NCBI GenBank assembly: GCA_022577435.1
Contig: JAKOON010000027.1
Coordinates: forward strand, 6,506,800-6,570,799
Source: Embiotoca jacksoni
Taxonomy: Eukaryota > Chordata > Actinopteri > Embiotocidae
DNA: 64,000 nt
Direction: 5' to 3'
Below the pieces are notes generated by a model. It was not told the origin of the DNA. It searched no databases and worked only from the letters and a program-made list of their open reading frames with translations. Position numbers and translations under genes: made by a program. The stretch's first letter is position 1. Every line of letters begins with the position of its first letter. This document shows positions 1-12,009 of the stretch, piece after piece.

Positions 1-190
1 TCGGATCATTTTTAACAGTTTTCTTTGGACCTCTTTGACCTCTTGACCGGGCGAGATGACATTAATTCGGTGGCCATTCATGAAATCTGCAGTGTTCTTC
101 AACACAAACCCCTCCTCAAACCTCACTGAGTGGCCTTTTGGGATGCTGTGATCTACCACGTTCCATATTAACATATTGCTGTCAGTCAGT
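1..190 (-). CDS. possible minus-strand coding exon fragment, unknown product
   Basis: On the minus strand the sequence stays open from about 184 to the left edge (at least 61 codons). It reads as a mixed-composition peptide that includes HSVRFEEGFVLKN and NGHRINVISPGQEV. The three plus-strand frames hit stops early. A possible acceptor (ctgactgacag) sits just upstream, but the sequence before it is a G tract rather than pyrimidines, so the splice site is poor. I do not recognise the family; it does not resemble TEX36, the gene next to CTBP2 in human as I recall it. An open stretch of this length can occur by chance, so this is only a candidate. Confidence 0.25.
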
Positions 191-191
191 G

Positions 192-195
192 CCCC

Positions 196-226
<31 letters not shown>

Positions 227-245
227 CACCACCACCACCACCACC
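192..245. repeat. compound C-run / (CA)n / (ACC)n
   Basis: A run of about 30 C is followed directly by CA repeats and then ACC trinucleotides. It adjoins the candidate minus-strand exon. Confidence 0.9.
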
Positions 246-330
246 CCTCACCCCACCTTCTGCACATTCTCTAATGTTATTGAAGAGAGAAAGATCAGAG
301 GGGCAGCCGTATCCCCACACTCCATCAAGA

Positions 331-362
<32 letters not shown>

Positions 363-410
363 GTGTGTGTGTGTGCGTGTGTGTGTGTGTGTGTGTGCGC
401 GTGTGTGTGC
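331..410. repeat. (GT)n microsatellite
   Basis: About 80 bp of GT dinucleotides interrupted by a few GC steps. Confidence 0.95.
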
Positions 411-960
411 CTGGCCGGCAGGCAGGAAGTGGGCTGCTACTGCCTTTGATGGTCACACTCCCCTCAGATGTGTCATTGCTCAGGCGGTGGTTCGGATGAC
501 ATGTCGTGTCTCCGCTTGTTGGGTTCTCGCTATTGAGAAACAACAGCCCTGATAACCGCCGTTAAACACATACACACTTAAAAACACACATGAACTGAAT
601 ACACATCATTATTACTCGCAAAAATAAACGAAACAGAAGTGGTTTTACACCATCTGTGAGCAAAATAATAATAATAATAAGAAAAAAAAAAAAGCTGCTC
701 GGGCTGTTCCACCTTTCCACTTTACTGTCAGCGATAATCGGTTGTGGCGTGTGACCGCGCCGGACTCTTTGTGTATTGGTCGCGCTTGTCATACAGCCGA
801 CGTGGTGTGTGCGTGTGCGTGTGTGTGTGCGTTTGCGTTTGCCGTGTCCCGGCCTCGCTGCAGAGTTGCAGGGAGGCTCCGGTTGCTTTTGTTATTCTAA
901 ACAGGGTGTTTTTCAGCCGCTCATCCTCGCAGTCATTCAGCAGAGCGATCTGTCAGTCCA

Positions 961-978
961 CTCTCCTCTCCTCTCCTC

Positions 979-1022
<44 letters not shown>
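961..1022. repeat. (TC)n microsatellite
   Basis: Pyrimidine tract of TC dinucleotides with early CCTCT interruptions, running into C runs. Confidence 0.9.
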
Positions 1023-1163
1023 CCCTTCCCTCCGTCCCCCCTCCAGGGACCAAACTGTGAACTTAACACACTCGGCTCTGATGACTTCCCTGATGGTGCG
1101 AAAAACAGCCAACTCCACAGCTGTAATGTTATTGCTTGGTGCGGCTTGAATGTTGCATTGTTC

Positions 1164-1164
<1 letters not shown>

Positions 1165-1233
<69 letters not shown>
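1165..1233. repeat. (GT)n microsatellite
   Basis: Nearly uninterrupted GT repeat of about 68 bp. Confidence 0.95.
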
Positions 1234-1234
<1 letters not shown>

Positions 1235-1337
1235 GCATTTTCAGTGGGAGGGAGGGTAGTGTACGAGTGTGTATGCCTCTACTGCAATCTCTTCCCGGTA
1301 ACCCAAAAAAAAAAAAAAAAAAAAATGCCAGGGTGGG

Positions 1338-1341
<4 letters not shown>

Positions 1342-1421
<80 letters not shown>
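1342..1421. repeat. (GT)n microsatellite
   Basis: Perfect GT repeat of about 80 bp, 120 bp downstream of the previous block and preceded by an A run of about 22. Confidence 0.95.
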
Positions 1422-1422
<1 letters not shown>

Positions 1423-1549
1423 CGTGTTCAGTGATAGAAAGTGGGGGCTGCTGAGGTCTAGATGAAAGTGGAAAAAGCAGAGGAGGAAACCAAATAATCG
1501 GGAGGGAAAAGGGAGGTGAGGGTGGGAGCAAGCGAAAGCAAGAGTGTGA

Positions 1550-1582
<33 letters not shown>

Positions 1583-2150
1583 TGGGGGAAAAAAAAAGGG
1601 GCTGGCGTTCTCAAAACACTGTGGAGTCCAGATCAGAAATAAAACATAAAAAAGGGGAGAAGGAGGAGGAGGAGGAGGGAAAAAGGGAGGAGGGATTGTG
1701 CTCGAGTGTGTTGTGTGTGTGTGTGGATCCTATGAAGTGAATGCAGCCGGGGAGTAAATTGTACGAGCTCAGCTCTGCACGTTCAAACTGGCACTTTTGA
1801 TTTAGACAGAATCTTTTTTTTTTTTTTTTTTTTTAATATTCCTCTGCAAGATCTTTTTTTTTTTTTTTTTTTTTTTTTTTCTTCTTCCGCTTCTGGTTTA
1901 TTATCAGCTAAGACAAAGGCAGGAGAAAAGAGCTGAAAAAGAGAGAGAGAGAGAGAGACACACAGTGAATAGATGTTGCGCAGCTGACAGCAGAGGAAGC
2001 GGCAGAGAGACTTTCCAGCCATCGCGTTCCCCGACCGCAGCCTTTTTCTTCCTGGAAGATAAAAAAAAAACAACCAAAAAAAAACCCGGACAAAAGCTTC
2101 TCCCCCCACCTTCTCCAACCCACTACCATCCGATCACCAGCACCGACCTC

Positions 2151-2151
<1 letters not shown>

Positions 2152-2212
<61 letters not shown>
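2152..2212. repeat. (GT)n microsatellite
   Basis: Uninterrupted GT repeat of about 60 bp. Confidence 0.95.
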
Positions 2213-2215
<3 letters not shown>

Positions 2216-2490
2216 ACATAAGGACGCCGCGGGTGTATGCTGCTTTTCTCCCAGCCCTCAAAGGCATGGACTAAAGATGATGCAGCCGGGGGCTTAGTGA
2301 GAGCTCGCACCGCAGAAAACCCCTTCCCCTCACCAATAGGGCCCGACCGAGAGGAGCAACTCCGGGGGAAGGGGGAGGGGGGGCTGAAGGAGTAGAGGAG
2401 GAAGCGGAGGAGGAGGAGGAGGAGGAGAAGAAGCAGCGAGAGGGGGGGGGATACCCTCCTTGGATTATTGCAGAGGGTCTTCCACTTTCC

Positions 2491-2522
<32 letters not shown>

Positions 2523-2724
2523 GGTGTGTTTTTTTTTGTTTTGTTTGCTTTTTCCTCTCCGCTCGCCTCAACCGTCTTCTGTTCTCGCTGCGATGCATAG
2601 TCTTTAAACCGAAGAATGTGGAGACAACATTTTCCAGGCAAGCAGCATGTTTCCTGTTTTCTTTTCTGGATGTCTAATAAAGTCTGGCATGTGGGAGGTG
2701 GGAGGGAAGTAGGTGGATGGGGAG

Positions 2725-2727
<3 letters not shown>

Positions 2728-2773
<46 letters not shown>
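2728..2773. repeat. (GT)n microsatellite ending in a G run
   Basis: GT repeat of about 46 bp that ends in a run of G, with a second shorter GT-rich block at 2826-2862. Confidence 0.9.
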
Positions 2774-2775
<2 letters not shown>

Positions 2776-3444
2776 GGGGGGGGGGTATGGATAAGAGGAG
2801 GGAAGAAATGTGTTACTGTGTGAGGGTGTGTGGGTGTGTGTGTGTGTGTGTGGGTGTGTGTTGTGTGGCCGGTAAGGTAGGCGAGTCGTCCCGTGTTGTC
2901 ATTTCGCGGTCCGCCCGTCTTGTGCCACTGCACTTGGCTCACTTAGTTTTTTTTTTTGTTTTTTTTTTTTGCTGCCTCTGCGGTCTTGGGCTTCTGACCG
3001 AGCTCCGTAGCTCGGGGCAACGCCAGGGAATAAAAGAGCGGGAAAAAAAAAAAAAAAGCGGGAGGGGATGGGGGGGAGGTCCGGCGTGGTTGTGCCATGG
3101 ACGCTGTTGACACCCGCTTTTGTCCCGTGGTGGAGTGTGGTGGGCCCCGGCCCGCCAGCGCACACAGAGGTTGCCATTTAAAACAGGCGTGCGCTCATTT
3201 TCTTGGCAGGGGGATGGATTGGTGTGGCGGGCAGCCGGGCGGTGACAGGGGTGGGGCACTGGCAGCGCGGGACAAGTGGCCTTTGTGTGCTACTTTTGGG
3301 GAAGTGAAGGGAGGGAAGGGCAGGGAGGAGGCTGCCAACAAAGGGTGCTTATACCCGCCCTCTTCGCCCGCTTCAACTCCCCCCTTCTCCTCCGCCACTA
3401 CAACTCACGCAGTGACCTCGTGCTGTCACAGGCAGCTGAAGGGT

Positions 3445-3445
<1 letters not shown>

Positions 3446-3491
<46 letters not shown>
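3446..3491. repeat. (GT)n microsatellite
   Basis: Perfect GT repeat of about 46 bp. Confidence 0.95.
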
Positions 3492-3492
<1 letters not shown>

Positions 3493-4905
3493 TGTATATA
3501 TGTAAGGAAGAGAAAAAGTAGTTAATGAGTAATTCAGCAGAAGTGTACCGCCTGGCACAACGCCATCCTAAATGTAAGGAAACTCCTGCGAGAATAAAAA
3601 ACAAAAACAAAGCGTCGTTTGACCCAACATCTGTGCGTTCTGCCCAGCTGCTCCTTCGACCCCGCCGTCGAGCCCCCGGCACCTCACCAAGGTTGTGTGT
3701 CGGTTCCTGTTCGCGAGCTGCCGCATCCATAAAAGCGCATTCCCGTTGTGCCCGCGCTTTTCTCGCAGATCTCGCTTCGCCTCTCTCAACTCGTGCCTCT
3801 GCGAAAACGTCCGCTGCACGCAATTTAGGGGTTTGAGGTTGGAAGGGAGTTTAGTCGAACATGAATGTAATTCATTTGTCACTAACTGAAAAGTTGGTGT
3901 GGCTTTCTTATTTTTGCAACAACTTTATTTCTCCCAAACTACTCGCTAAAAACGCTGAAAGTGCAGATTCGTAGCTGTTACTTTTGTAAGCTTGTATTAT
4001 TGCTTCAGTGTTCACACACACACACACACACACAAAAAGAGTCTAAACTGTCTGTTACACCACCAACACAACGTTTTCGCTAACTAAAAGAATAATTTCT
4101 CCCGCCGACCTGTAAAGTCACAGGTTACCCGTAAATATAAGATGATGTCAGAAGTTGTTTTTTCCCCTCTGGCCGAGCACGGATGCCAAATTGCAGTGAG
4201 GACATTAGCGAGACAACAGCCAAGTTTTTGTTCGGCCTTTGGGAAAGTTACTCTGAGAATTATCGTTAATTAGCACCAGCTGATAAAATCTACTGCTCGC
4301 TGCTATTTCTGTTGGGCATCCAGTGATGATTTATTATGAGGAAACCTGAATGTTTTGCATGTATTCACGCTAAGAAAAAGAGATTTCCGCCTGATCCGAG
4401 CTTGAATTTTTGAAGCTCGGTCAAAATGAAATCCCCGTCACGAGTAACCGCGCATCAACGCGACGTTTGCTTTATTAATTTGCAGGTGAAATGACTTTTC
4501 TTAAATGGCGACTTACGCCGCTCAATGTAGAGGTTGGTGAAAGGTTTCGGCTGCTTTGTCAAACTGGAAAACGGGCGAATCTCCCGCGGCCAAATTGTGC
4601 AAACCAGGCGGAGGCCACGTAACCGTATTATAGCCCCACTCATCCCCTCCGTGGCCCACCACCCGTACACAGCCTCCTCTTGTTGGACAGGCTGCCTGTG
4701 TTCACTATGGAGGGGATGTGGGTCATGTTTCAGCACAGTGGTGCTCAGTGTAGCACAGTAAATGGCCGTAGCTGTTGGCGGTCAGCGGCGGCGGCGGCCC
4801 CCACCCAACCTTGTTGTCAAGACGGAGCCACCTGCAAACAGCAGCTGGGGGGGGGGTTGCTAGGTAACCAGTGGCAGCAGATGATGATAGTATGGTGTAG
4901 GGCTC

Positions 4906-4953
<48 letters not shown>
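4906..4953. repeat. (TCTG)n tetranucleotide microsatellite
   Basis: About 12 copies of TCTG in a row. Confidence 0.95.
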
Positions 4954-6224
4954 CCCGCCCGTTACAACTAAAGTGACTTCTCTGTCTGTTTTTCTTCGTT
5001 TCTCTCCTCTCCCCTTTTCTTTTCTCCCCTCGTGGCCACACGGCATCTCCTATTTTCCTCTTCCCCTCTTGTCCCTCTTCCCCCTCATTGGAGGCAACAT
5101 TACACCGGCAGCCGAGGCCAGTGGGTAGGAAGAGACTCCCAGTTCCCTTCACCACATAATGGAAACTCTGGCCTCATCGCCCGGTGCGCTGCTCTGCTAC
5201 GTCCTGCTGCCAGACTCTGACTAAGTGTTGCTGGCTCGGGACCCGCGGCCTTCCAGCCCGGGCCGAGTTCGGGTTCCACGAATATTTGTCTACACGAATG
5301 ATTAGAATTAATACAGAGAAAGAAAAAAAAAAAAAAAAAAAAAAAGTGGAAAGATCCTGATTTTATATATTCAAGTAATCTACATCAAGTGGTTTTAAGC
5401 CTTTTCACTGGAGGCCTAGATTTCCAAAATAATTTTCATTGCGACCCAGTTCTCATTTTGGATAACTGGTGTGCATTCTAATTGAGAAAAACGTTCTGTT
5501 TTTAGACTGCTAACCGAGCTCACCACATTTTTATCGCAGGAATTTGGAAAAGAAAAAAAAGATACTAGTAACATAATATCAAGCAGCAGCGGATGCCATT
5601 AAAATAAATAATTTCAAGGCCGTTTCATCATCTTAAAACCCACATGCTAAATCTTTCTGAGCTTTTAGGAAGCAGGGAAGTTTCCTTTAGATATCACCAT
5701 GTGGTATCATTACAAGTGAGTAGCTATCATGAAAGCGGTTCAAGGTCGTAGTTATTGAATTGCTCTGGTGTAAATCTGTGCAGTTAAACAGGCAGATGCA
5801 TTTGTCATATCATGAGCAGATAATTATTTAGCAGCATGTACAGAAAGATCAGTGGGATGTGAACAATTATTCAATGAATCAATTAAATCGGTAGACAACA
5901 ATTCAACTCGTATCGTAGTTAATTGAGTGCTTTTGGATTATTGGTCAAATTACACGGGCAAAGGGATGATTGGTTACTATTTTTGACATGTTATAGACAA
6001 TGCAGTTTAATTAATTAGGAGGAAAAAAATAACTTGGGGAGATTAATCACCAGTGAAGAGAGTCATTAGTTGCAGCTCTACATCTGACAGAGTGTATCAT
6101 TACACACGCCCAGCAGGGAGTGTGTATATGTGTGAGCGTGCGTTACGTGCATTTATTCCTTTGGCAGGTAAACCCCCAACAGCAGCTGCCTCCCTCAGTG
6201 AAAATTAACTCATCCCAAATCATC

Positions 6225-6239
6225 TCACACACACACACA

Positions 6240-6281
<42 letters not shown>
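6225..6281. repeat. (CA)n microsatellite
   Basis: CA repeat of about 57 bp with one CCC interruption. Confidence 0.95.
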
Positions 6282-6282
<1 letters not shown>

Positions 6283-7274
6283 TTGCGGCCTGGCAACAGT
6301 TTAGCAGCGAGCAGAGGAAGCGAGAACACAGAGGAAAGGAAATGAGGGGGATTAATTAATGGAGGAGTGAAATTAAGAGCACTCTCCCTCCTGTAGTTTC
6401 TGACATGACCCCTTTAACCAAACCTCTCTCTCCCCCCCCCTCCTCCCTCCACCCCATCCCACTGCCCTCGTCGTCGAGTGTGTGTCCTCCTCTCGTCTCT
6501 CTGCTCGAGTCAGATTCTCGGGTTGTTTTGTTGTCAGGTGGCCAGCGGCTGCTTCAGGCTCCTGCGCTGCCGCCGACCTGCCGGGAAACCTCTGCTTCAT
6601 TCCTGCGAGTTGCCTCTGACAAGGTGTTGCGGCGCTGTTAAAAAAAAAACAAAAAAAAAAACACAAGAGAGCTGAGAGAGCGCTCGTCACCGGGGGAGGT
6701 TGAAAGCTTGTTTCCATGGATCTCGGTGCATCTCGGTGAGATTGTAACCATCCGAAGAGTTACATCTAAACAGAGATTAAAGATGAACACATCTGAAGGT
6801 GACAGCGAATCCTACTTTGGAGAAATGTGCCGATCGCTGCGCGGGCATGAAATTGTTTAATAGTTAATAGCAAAGGTGGATCTCAAACAGGTCAGGAGGG
6901 ATTTTTTTTTTTTTTTTAAAAAGCTTGTTTACGCGCAGTTTGCAGGTCAAAACGTCCTTGGTATCCAGCTTAAAATTTGGATAAATTTAATTGAATAAAC
7001 AGCTCACATAAAACAGTTTTAACAGTATTTAAATGACTAGATTTCGACATGTATTTGCTTTAATGTGGAATATAGTAATTCAAATAGTCCGACTTGGACC
7101 TGAAGTACATGCAAAGATATTTCGTTGTATGTAGCTAATTTAAATGTGTAAATTGTATTTCTACATAATTATCAGAAACTATTTTAGATGCACAAACCCC
7201 AGGCTGTTAAGTTTCACCGCAGAGAGGGAAGGTGCTGATAAGGGTGTTATGAACGTGTCACTTATCAGAATCAG

Positions 7275-7421
7275 GTGTGTTGGTGGTGGTGTTGGTGGTG
7301 GTGGTGGTGGTATTGGTGTTGGTGGTGGTGTATGTGGTGGTGGGGGAGGTGCGATTGGTGGTGGTGTATGTGGTGTGGGTGTATGTGGTGGTGGTGGTGG
7401 TGGTGTTGGTGGTGGTGGTGT
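7275..7421. repeat. imperfect (GGT)n array
   Basis: About 147 bp built mainly of GGT and GTT triplets with TAT and GGG variants. It reads as poly-Gly/Val or poly-Trp/Cys in different frames, so the open frames across it are artefacts. Confidence 0.9.
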
Positions 7422-8077
7422 GCCGCTGACAGACCCCGGTGGTTCCGGTCGAGACTGGTTTGATGTACATGCTGTCAGCCCACCGCAAGGGGAGTGTTGC
7501 CTGTCGCCTCCCCTGCTTCTCCACTGCCCGAATACATCATCTCCTCTCCATCAAAAATCAGCAGAGTGAGAATCAATCTGTCACGCGGGAGGACACGCGC
7601 GCACAAAACACGCGCCTGCCTCGGCTCGCGGGAAGACGGAGCGACGCGCCGGGGAAGAAAACGGTTAGAAAAAAAAAAAAGGAAGAGAGGGAATGACAGT
7701 TGAGGTGAGAGAACGACGGAGGAAGGAGGGGCGGTGATCGCTGAAAGACAGCCGAGGGACGATAGCAGAGGTCGGGGGAGGGAGGGGAGGGGAGGGACGG
7801 ACGGAGGGAGGGGAGGGGAGGGGAGGGGAGGGAATTACGTGAAAATGGAGATAAAGGAAAGAGAATCGGATACACGGTGTGAGCAAACGGGGCGAGACAC
7901 GAGCAGAAAAAGAAGAGGAGTTTGTCAGGAGATGCTATCAAACGGGGGGGGGGGGGGTGGGGGGATCCTTCGAACATGCAACACGGCGGAGGACACTGCG
8001 AAACGTAACGGAGGACGAGTCGGCGAGAGGGAGACTTAAAGAGTAAGAGACCGAAAGGTCAGAGAGACACCGAGAAC

Positions 8078-8101
8078 CCCCCCCCCCCCCCCCCCCCCCC
8101 A
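8078..8101. repeat. C homopolymer
   Basis: Run of about 23 C. Its complement is a long G run that could form a G-quadruplex. Confidence 0.9.
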
Positions 8102-8693
8102 CCAGCGGATGATTCATGGAGTTCAAGCCTGTCTTAACTTCTGCCCGAGGGTTTGACGCATTCCCGCCAACCGCTCTCCTCCCCTGCCGCTCCACGCGCA
8201 GCTTCCCTCACCTTGCGCTGCACACCCACCGCCGTCCACAGTCGTCAGGACGCGAGTATCCGCTGGTTAGGTGAAGCTGGGAGGAGGTTAGCAGCGTCGT
8301 GTCTGTTTTCCGCGACTCCGACAGAACCCCTTAATCAACGCTTTTGATATTACCTTTCGATTAAATCGCTCGCGCGATATGGACGGGGTTACTTCAATCA
8401 GTTGCGCAGCCCGATTGCTTGAGTGGTGTTTTTTAAAAAAAAAATTTTTAGCTTGTTATTTTGAATTTGCACATTGTCTTGAGCAAACAATTTCTAATGA
8501 AGACTCTTTACCCGAAAGGCCTCAATCGGAGGCAGTGGAAGTCAGCCGTAGCTGATGAGGAAAGAACAACTGGCGACTAAGTACCGCAAATCGAAGCGAA
8601 TGTTACCGGTTGTAGTGGATGTGGGACTGTTTGTCAACACGTAGACACGTTTTATTCACAGCTGCATCGGTCATTGTGGCTTTACGTGTTCGT

Positions 8694-8707
8694 CTGCCCT
8701 CTAGTGG
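8694..8707 (-). promoter_or_regulatory. CTCF-like motif
   Basis: The minus strand reads CCACTAGAGGGCAG, which fits the vertebrate CTCF core consensus. This is sequence match only; occupancy is unknown. Confidence 0.4.
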
Positions 8708-9376
8708 TGAGAAAACAACAACAACAACAACAAAAAAATGCTCCGCTAAAATCTTTCGCCGCATTGTGTTTGTGTTACCTTTTGCAAATCCATGCATAAA
8801 GTGGATACAGACTGTGGGGATGGAGCTAATAAGTAGGTGTTGTATCACTCTTACAATTAATGGGTTAATTGCTTAATTAACTAACAGCTCCTGGTGATGT
8901 CTTGAAAAATGCCCCAAGACTCAAAGATTTTCAGTTTACAGTTATATATATAAAAAAAGAAAAAAGAGGAAAACAGATAATTCTCATGTTTGACGAGATG
9001 GAACTGGTGATTTTTATTTATTATTTTATTTTGTTTGATTAATGCTTAGTTATCAGACTTTTTTTTTTATTTCATTTTCTGTTAACAGATTGATCAGCTG
9101 AGGATTTCAGTGCGTGCGCGCAGACCCCTAATTACACGAGAGCGCGCGCTCACGCTCTCGCCGGTTTGGTGCGACGCTCTCGGCCGCTGCTGCCCAGTCT
9201 GTACCAGATGCCGCCATTAATATTCAACGAGCTGTCGCTCGCAGGCGAGGCGCAGACAGCCGAGTTGCCACGCCTCACCTTTTTTCCCCCCGCCGTCACG
9301 TCACCTGTCTTGAACAGGCAGTGCTGATAAGTAGGTAGGAAGCAACGGCGGCGGCTGATAGTGGGCTTGCGTGGGT

Positions 9377-9413
9377 GAGGAGGAGGAGGAGGAGGAGGAG
9401 GAGGAGGAGGAGG
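9377..9413. repeat. (GGA)n microsatellite
   Basis: About 12 GGA triplets; the open frame across it reads poly-Glu and is not a gene. Confidence 0.9.
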
Positions 9414-10437
9414 GAAGGTGGCTCTCAGGAGAGAAATATCTCCTCTCCGCCCTCTGCACCGCAAGTGTAAGGAGGATACGGGGCGTTTGCGCCTCCCGAC
9501 CTCAACTCTCGGCGCAGATGCCGGCGGTGCCAAAAATAAAGTGCATTAAAACTGGCAGCCAAAGCCTGTTAAGTGATCACCATGACAACAGGCGGAAGGC
9601 ACAGGGAGACGGCACCTCCGCTTGCGATCCTCCTCCTGATCCTACCGAGGCTGCACTGCTGGACTGGACTGCCCCGCTTTCTGTCAGCTGGGCTTTCTCT
9701 GCGTCTCTGCTGTCGTTCATGCGCTCTCTTCCTCCTTTCATCCTCTTCCTCCTCTCTGATAACGTCTCCCGGGAGCTCTTCAGGCTAACAAGGAGTGTTT
9801 AGTCTGTTTTTTTAAAAAAAAAAAAATTTTTTAATGCATGCTCATTTTACATTTTAATTTCACTCCTCTCTCTATTTTTTTCCCCCCTCTCCCCCTCCCA
9901 CCTGTTTGTATTTTTCCCTGCCGTGCCCGCCCGTCTGTGCGACGGCCACGCGCAACTCTCACTGCCTTAAATCTCCTAATCTCACCTTTATCTGGCCTAA
10001 TCAGCCTCCTCTGATGCTGTAATCCCAAAGAGCATGTCCCTAATGAGCCCTCCTCCACCTCTCCCCTGCTTTCCCTCTCCTCCGCCCTTACGACGTCATC
10101 GTAATCTTCGGGATCACTTTAAGCGCACAAAGATGTACACACACATGCACGCGTGCGCCGATTGAGGTCACACGTACGCGTCCAGATACAGATCTCGCTG
10201 CAGCAAGCCGAAGGAGAGTCGCAAAACACACGATAAGAAAAGGTGATGTCACGAAATCACACGGCAGCGTCCACGGGGGGGAGCTGTCTGCCGCGGGGGC
10301 TCCTCCGGCCTGACTTTTGGCCTGTTTTCGTCAGCGTGGACGGACCCAGGGCTGCCGACTGTGAGAAAAGAGCTTGACCCGAGCGGTGTTAGGGCGCAAG
10401 GCACTAAGCAGGGGGAACAGCTGCTTTTCTTCCTCGG

Positions 10438-10461
10438 GTCCGTCCGTCCGTCCGTCCGTCC
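10438..10461. repeat. (GTCC)n microsatellite
   Basis: Six tandem copies of GTCC. Confidence 0.85.
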
Positions 10462-11106
10462 ACGAGGCCGGCCCCGGAGCCGCGCCGCCGCCCGGGAAGC
10501 AGCATGAATATTGATGCCCCTCACTTGTTAACGTTGTATGAAAGCAGGGCTGGTAATTGTCTGTCTTCTCGGCGCGACACGCCGTCTTCAGTGGGGATGT
10601 GTTAGAAGGTCGGCCCACCGGGGAGGCCGCTCGGCTCTCCTCGACTTTCTTCGCTTTAAGTGAGAAAAGTGGCGAGAGGGAAGGAGAGGGAGTCGAGCGG
10701 AGACGGAACCAGAGTTGCGACTCGCGCTCCGTCGAGCGCGCTGCGGCGCAGATGCGAGCTGGCTGCGGGTTCGTTCGGGGCTCGTCGCGTTTTCTCTCAC
10801 GCTCCCCCGTTTCAGTGACACGTTGCTCTTTTGAGGCAGGGCGGCAGAGAAGCTCATTTCTAAAGGTGTAGCACGCAGTGTCCCCCCCCTCCACCCGTCT
10901 GTTCCCCAGCTGCTGGTTCCACTCTCGCGGACGCAAATGAAGGATCCTCGCCTTTGAACTGAGTAATGAGGACAACCATACTCGCTGTGCGGTTATCATA
11001 TGGACACACGAGGGAATATGTCCCTCCTCTTATGATGGAGTGCATACATGCATTTGGGTGTGCTCCTGCATGCAGTACAAAGTTTATTCTTATCTACTTG
11101 CATTCA

Positions 11107-11108
<2 letters not shown>

Positions 11109-11196
<88 letters not shown>
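11109..11196. repeat. (GT)n microsatellite
   Basis: Perfect GT repeat of about 88 bp, one of the longest in the window, 660 bp before a ctbp2 coding exon. Confidence 0.95.
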
Positions 11197-11198
<2 letters not shown>

Positions 11199-11354
11199 AG
11201 TGTGTGTGTCTGGGAGTCGTAAAACCGAGAGGATTCCTGTAAGTGAGGCTGTGGTCTAATCCAGTCTTGAGTAGGTGCATTGATTTATTGAGCAACGCTT
11301 GTTAGTTCGGAGAATCCTCGCTTCCCGCTATATTCTAATCAGCTCGTGTGCACA

Positions 11355-11424
<70 letters not shown>

Positions 11425-11428
11425 CACA
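11355..11428. repeat. (CG)n/(CA)n microsatellite
   Basis: GCGCGC leads into about 60 bp of CA. It is opposite in polarity to the GT block 170 bp upstream, so the two can pair in a single-stranded transcript. Confidence 0.95.
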
Positions 11429-11854
11429 GTAGGTAATTATCATCCGCGTCTTTTATTTTTCGAGAAAAGAGTGATGAATTGAATGCAGCTGGCAGGAGAG
11501 AGAAACTTTTTTGAATACTCGAGGAGAATTTTTTCCAAGTTCTGCAAAGTACGAGGTTTTGCAGTTGCACTATTTCTGTTTGCATTATGTATTTTTATTA
11601 GTATAATCTTTCTTAATACTGTTTACACGCGTCTCTCACATTCTTCACCGTGTCCTCCACGATCCCTTTAAACATAGATCTTCAATACAGCAGAAAAATT
11701 ACACTTCACAAACACAGCCGCGGCGCGTCCTTCCCGAAATCACTCGCGCGTGAACTGACGAGGTTTTGTTGTGCAAATCGCATCGAAACAAAATATCCTG
11801 TTTGGCCCTGAATAATCTTCCCTCTTTTTCTCCATCCACCCCCCCCCCCCCCAG

Positions 11855-12009
11855 GTATTCGGCCCCAAATCATGAACGGGCCGATGCATCCGCGCCCCCT
11901 GGTGGCGCTGCTGGACGGGCGTGATTGCACCGTGGAGATGCCCATCCTGAAAGACTTAGCAACCGTTGCCTTCTGCGATGCCCAGTCCACGCAGGAGATT
12001 CACGAGAAG
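11855..12009 (+). CDS. ctbp2: ctbp2 coding exon 2: start of substrate-binding domain
   Basis: Acceptor is a C-rich tract ending in CAG at 11854; donor AAG|gtagaa. Enters in phase 1 (G from the previous exon plus GT makes Gly). Reads GIRPQIMNGPMHPRPLVALL and ends at STQEIHEK. This segment builds the PxDLS-binding cleft. The internal ATG at 11872 corresponds to the Met in IMNGP and is not the normal start. Confidence 0.97.

Larger units (their letters stand above)
191..11854. other. non-coding DNA upstream of the shared ctbp2 exons
   Basis: This 11.6-kb stretch is probably upstream or intronic sequence of ctbp2. It holds many (GT)n/(CA)n blocks, long T and A runs, and purine- or GGA-rich tracts (1490-1700, 2340-2450, 7700-7830, 9377-9413). 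I searched by eye for the exon encoding the usual CtBP2 start (MALVDKHKVKRQRLDRICEG in human) and for the very large RIBEYE A-domain exon. Neither was seen. The long open frames here are translations of repeats (runs of VCVC, HTHT, SLSL) and are not genes. Confidence 0.6.

Noticed and set aside
744..1259. 171-codon and similar open frames across GT/CA blocks
   Set aside because: They are translations of dinucleotide repeats (VCVC, HTHT) or TC repeats (SLSL), not proteins.
3097..3492. ATG at 3097 as a possible ctbp2 first coding exon
   Set aside because: The translation (MDAVDTRFCPVVECG...) is unlike any CtBP2 N-terminus and has no fitting donor in the right phase.
10331..10999. 222-codon minus-strand open frame
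   Set aside because: Arg/Ser-rich translation with no recognisable domain, no splice or start context, and overlapping open frames on the other strand. GC-rich DNA gives such frames by chance.
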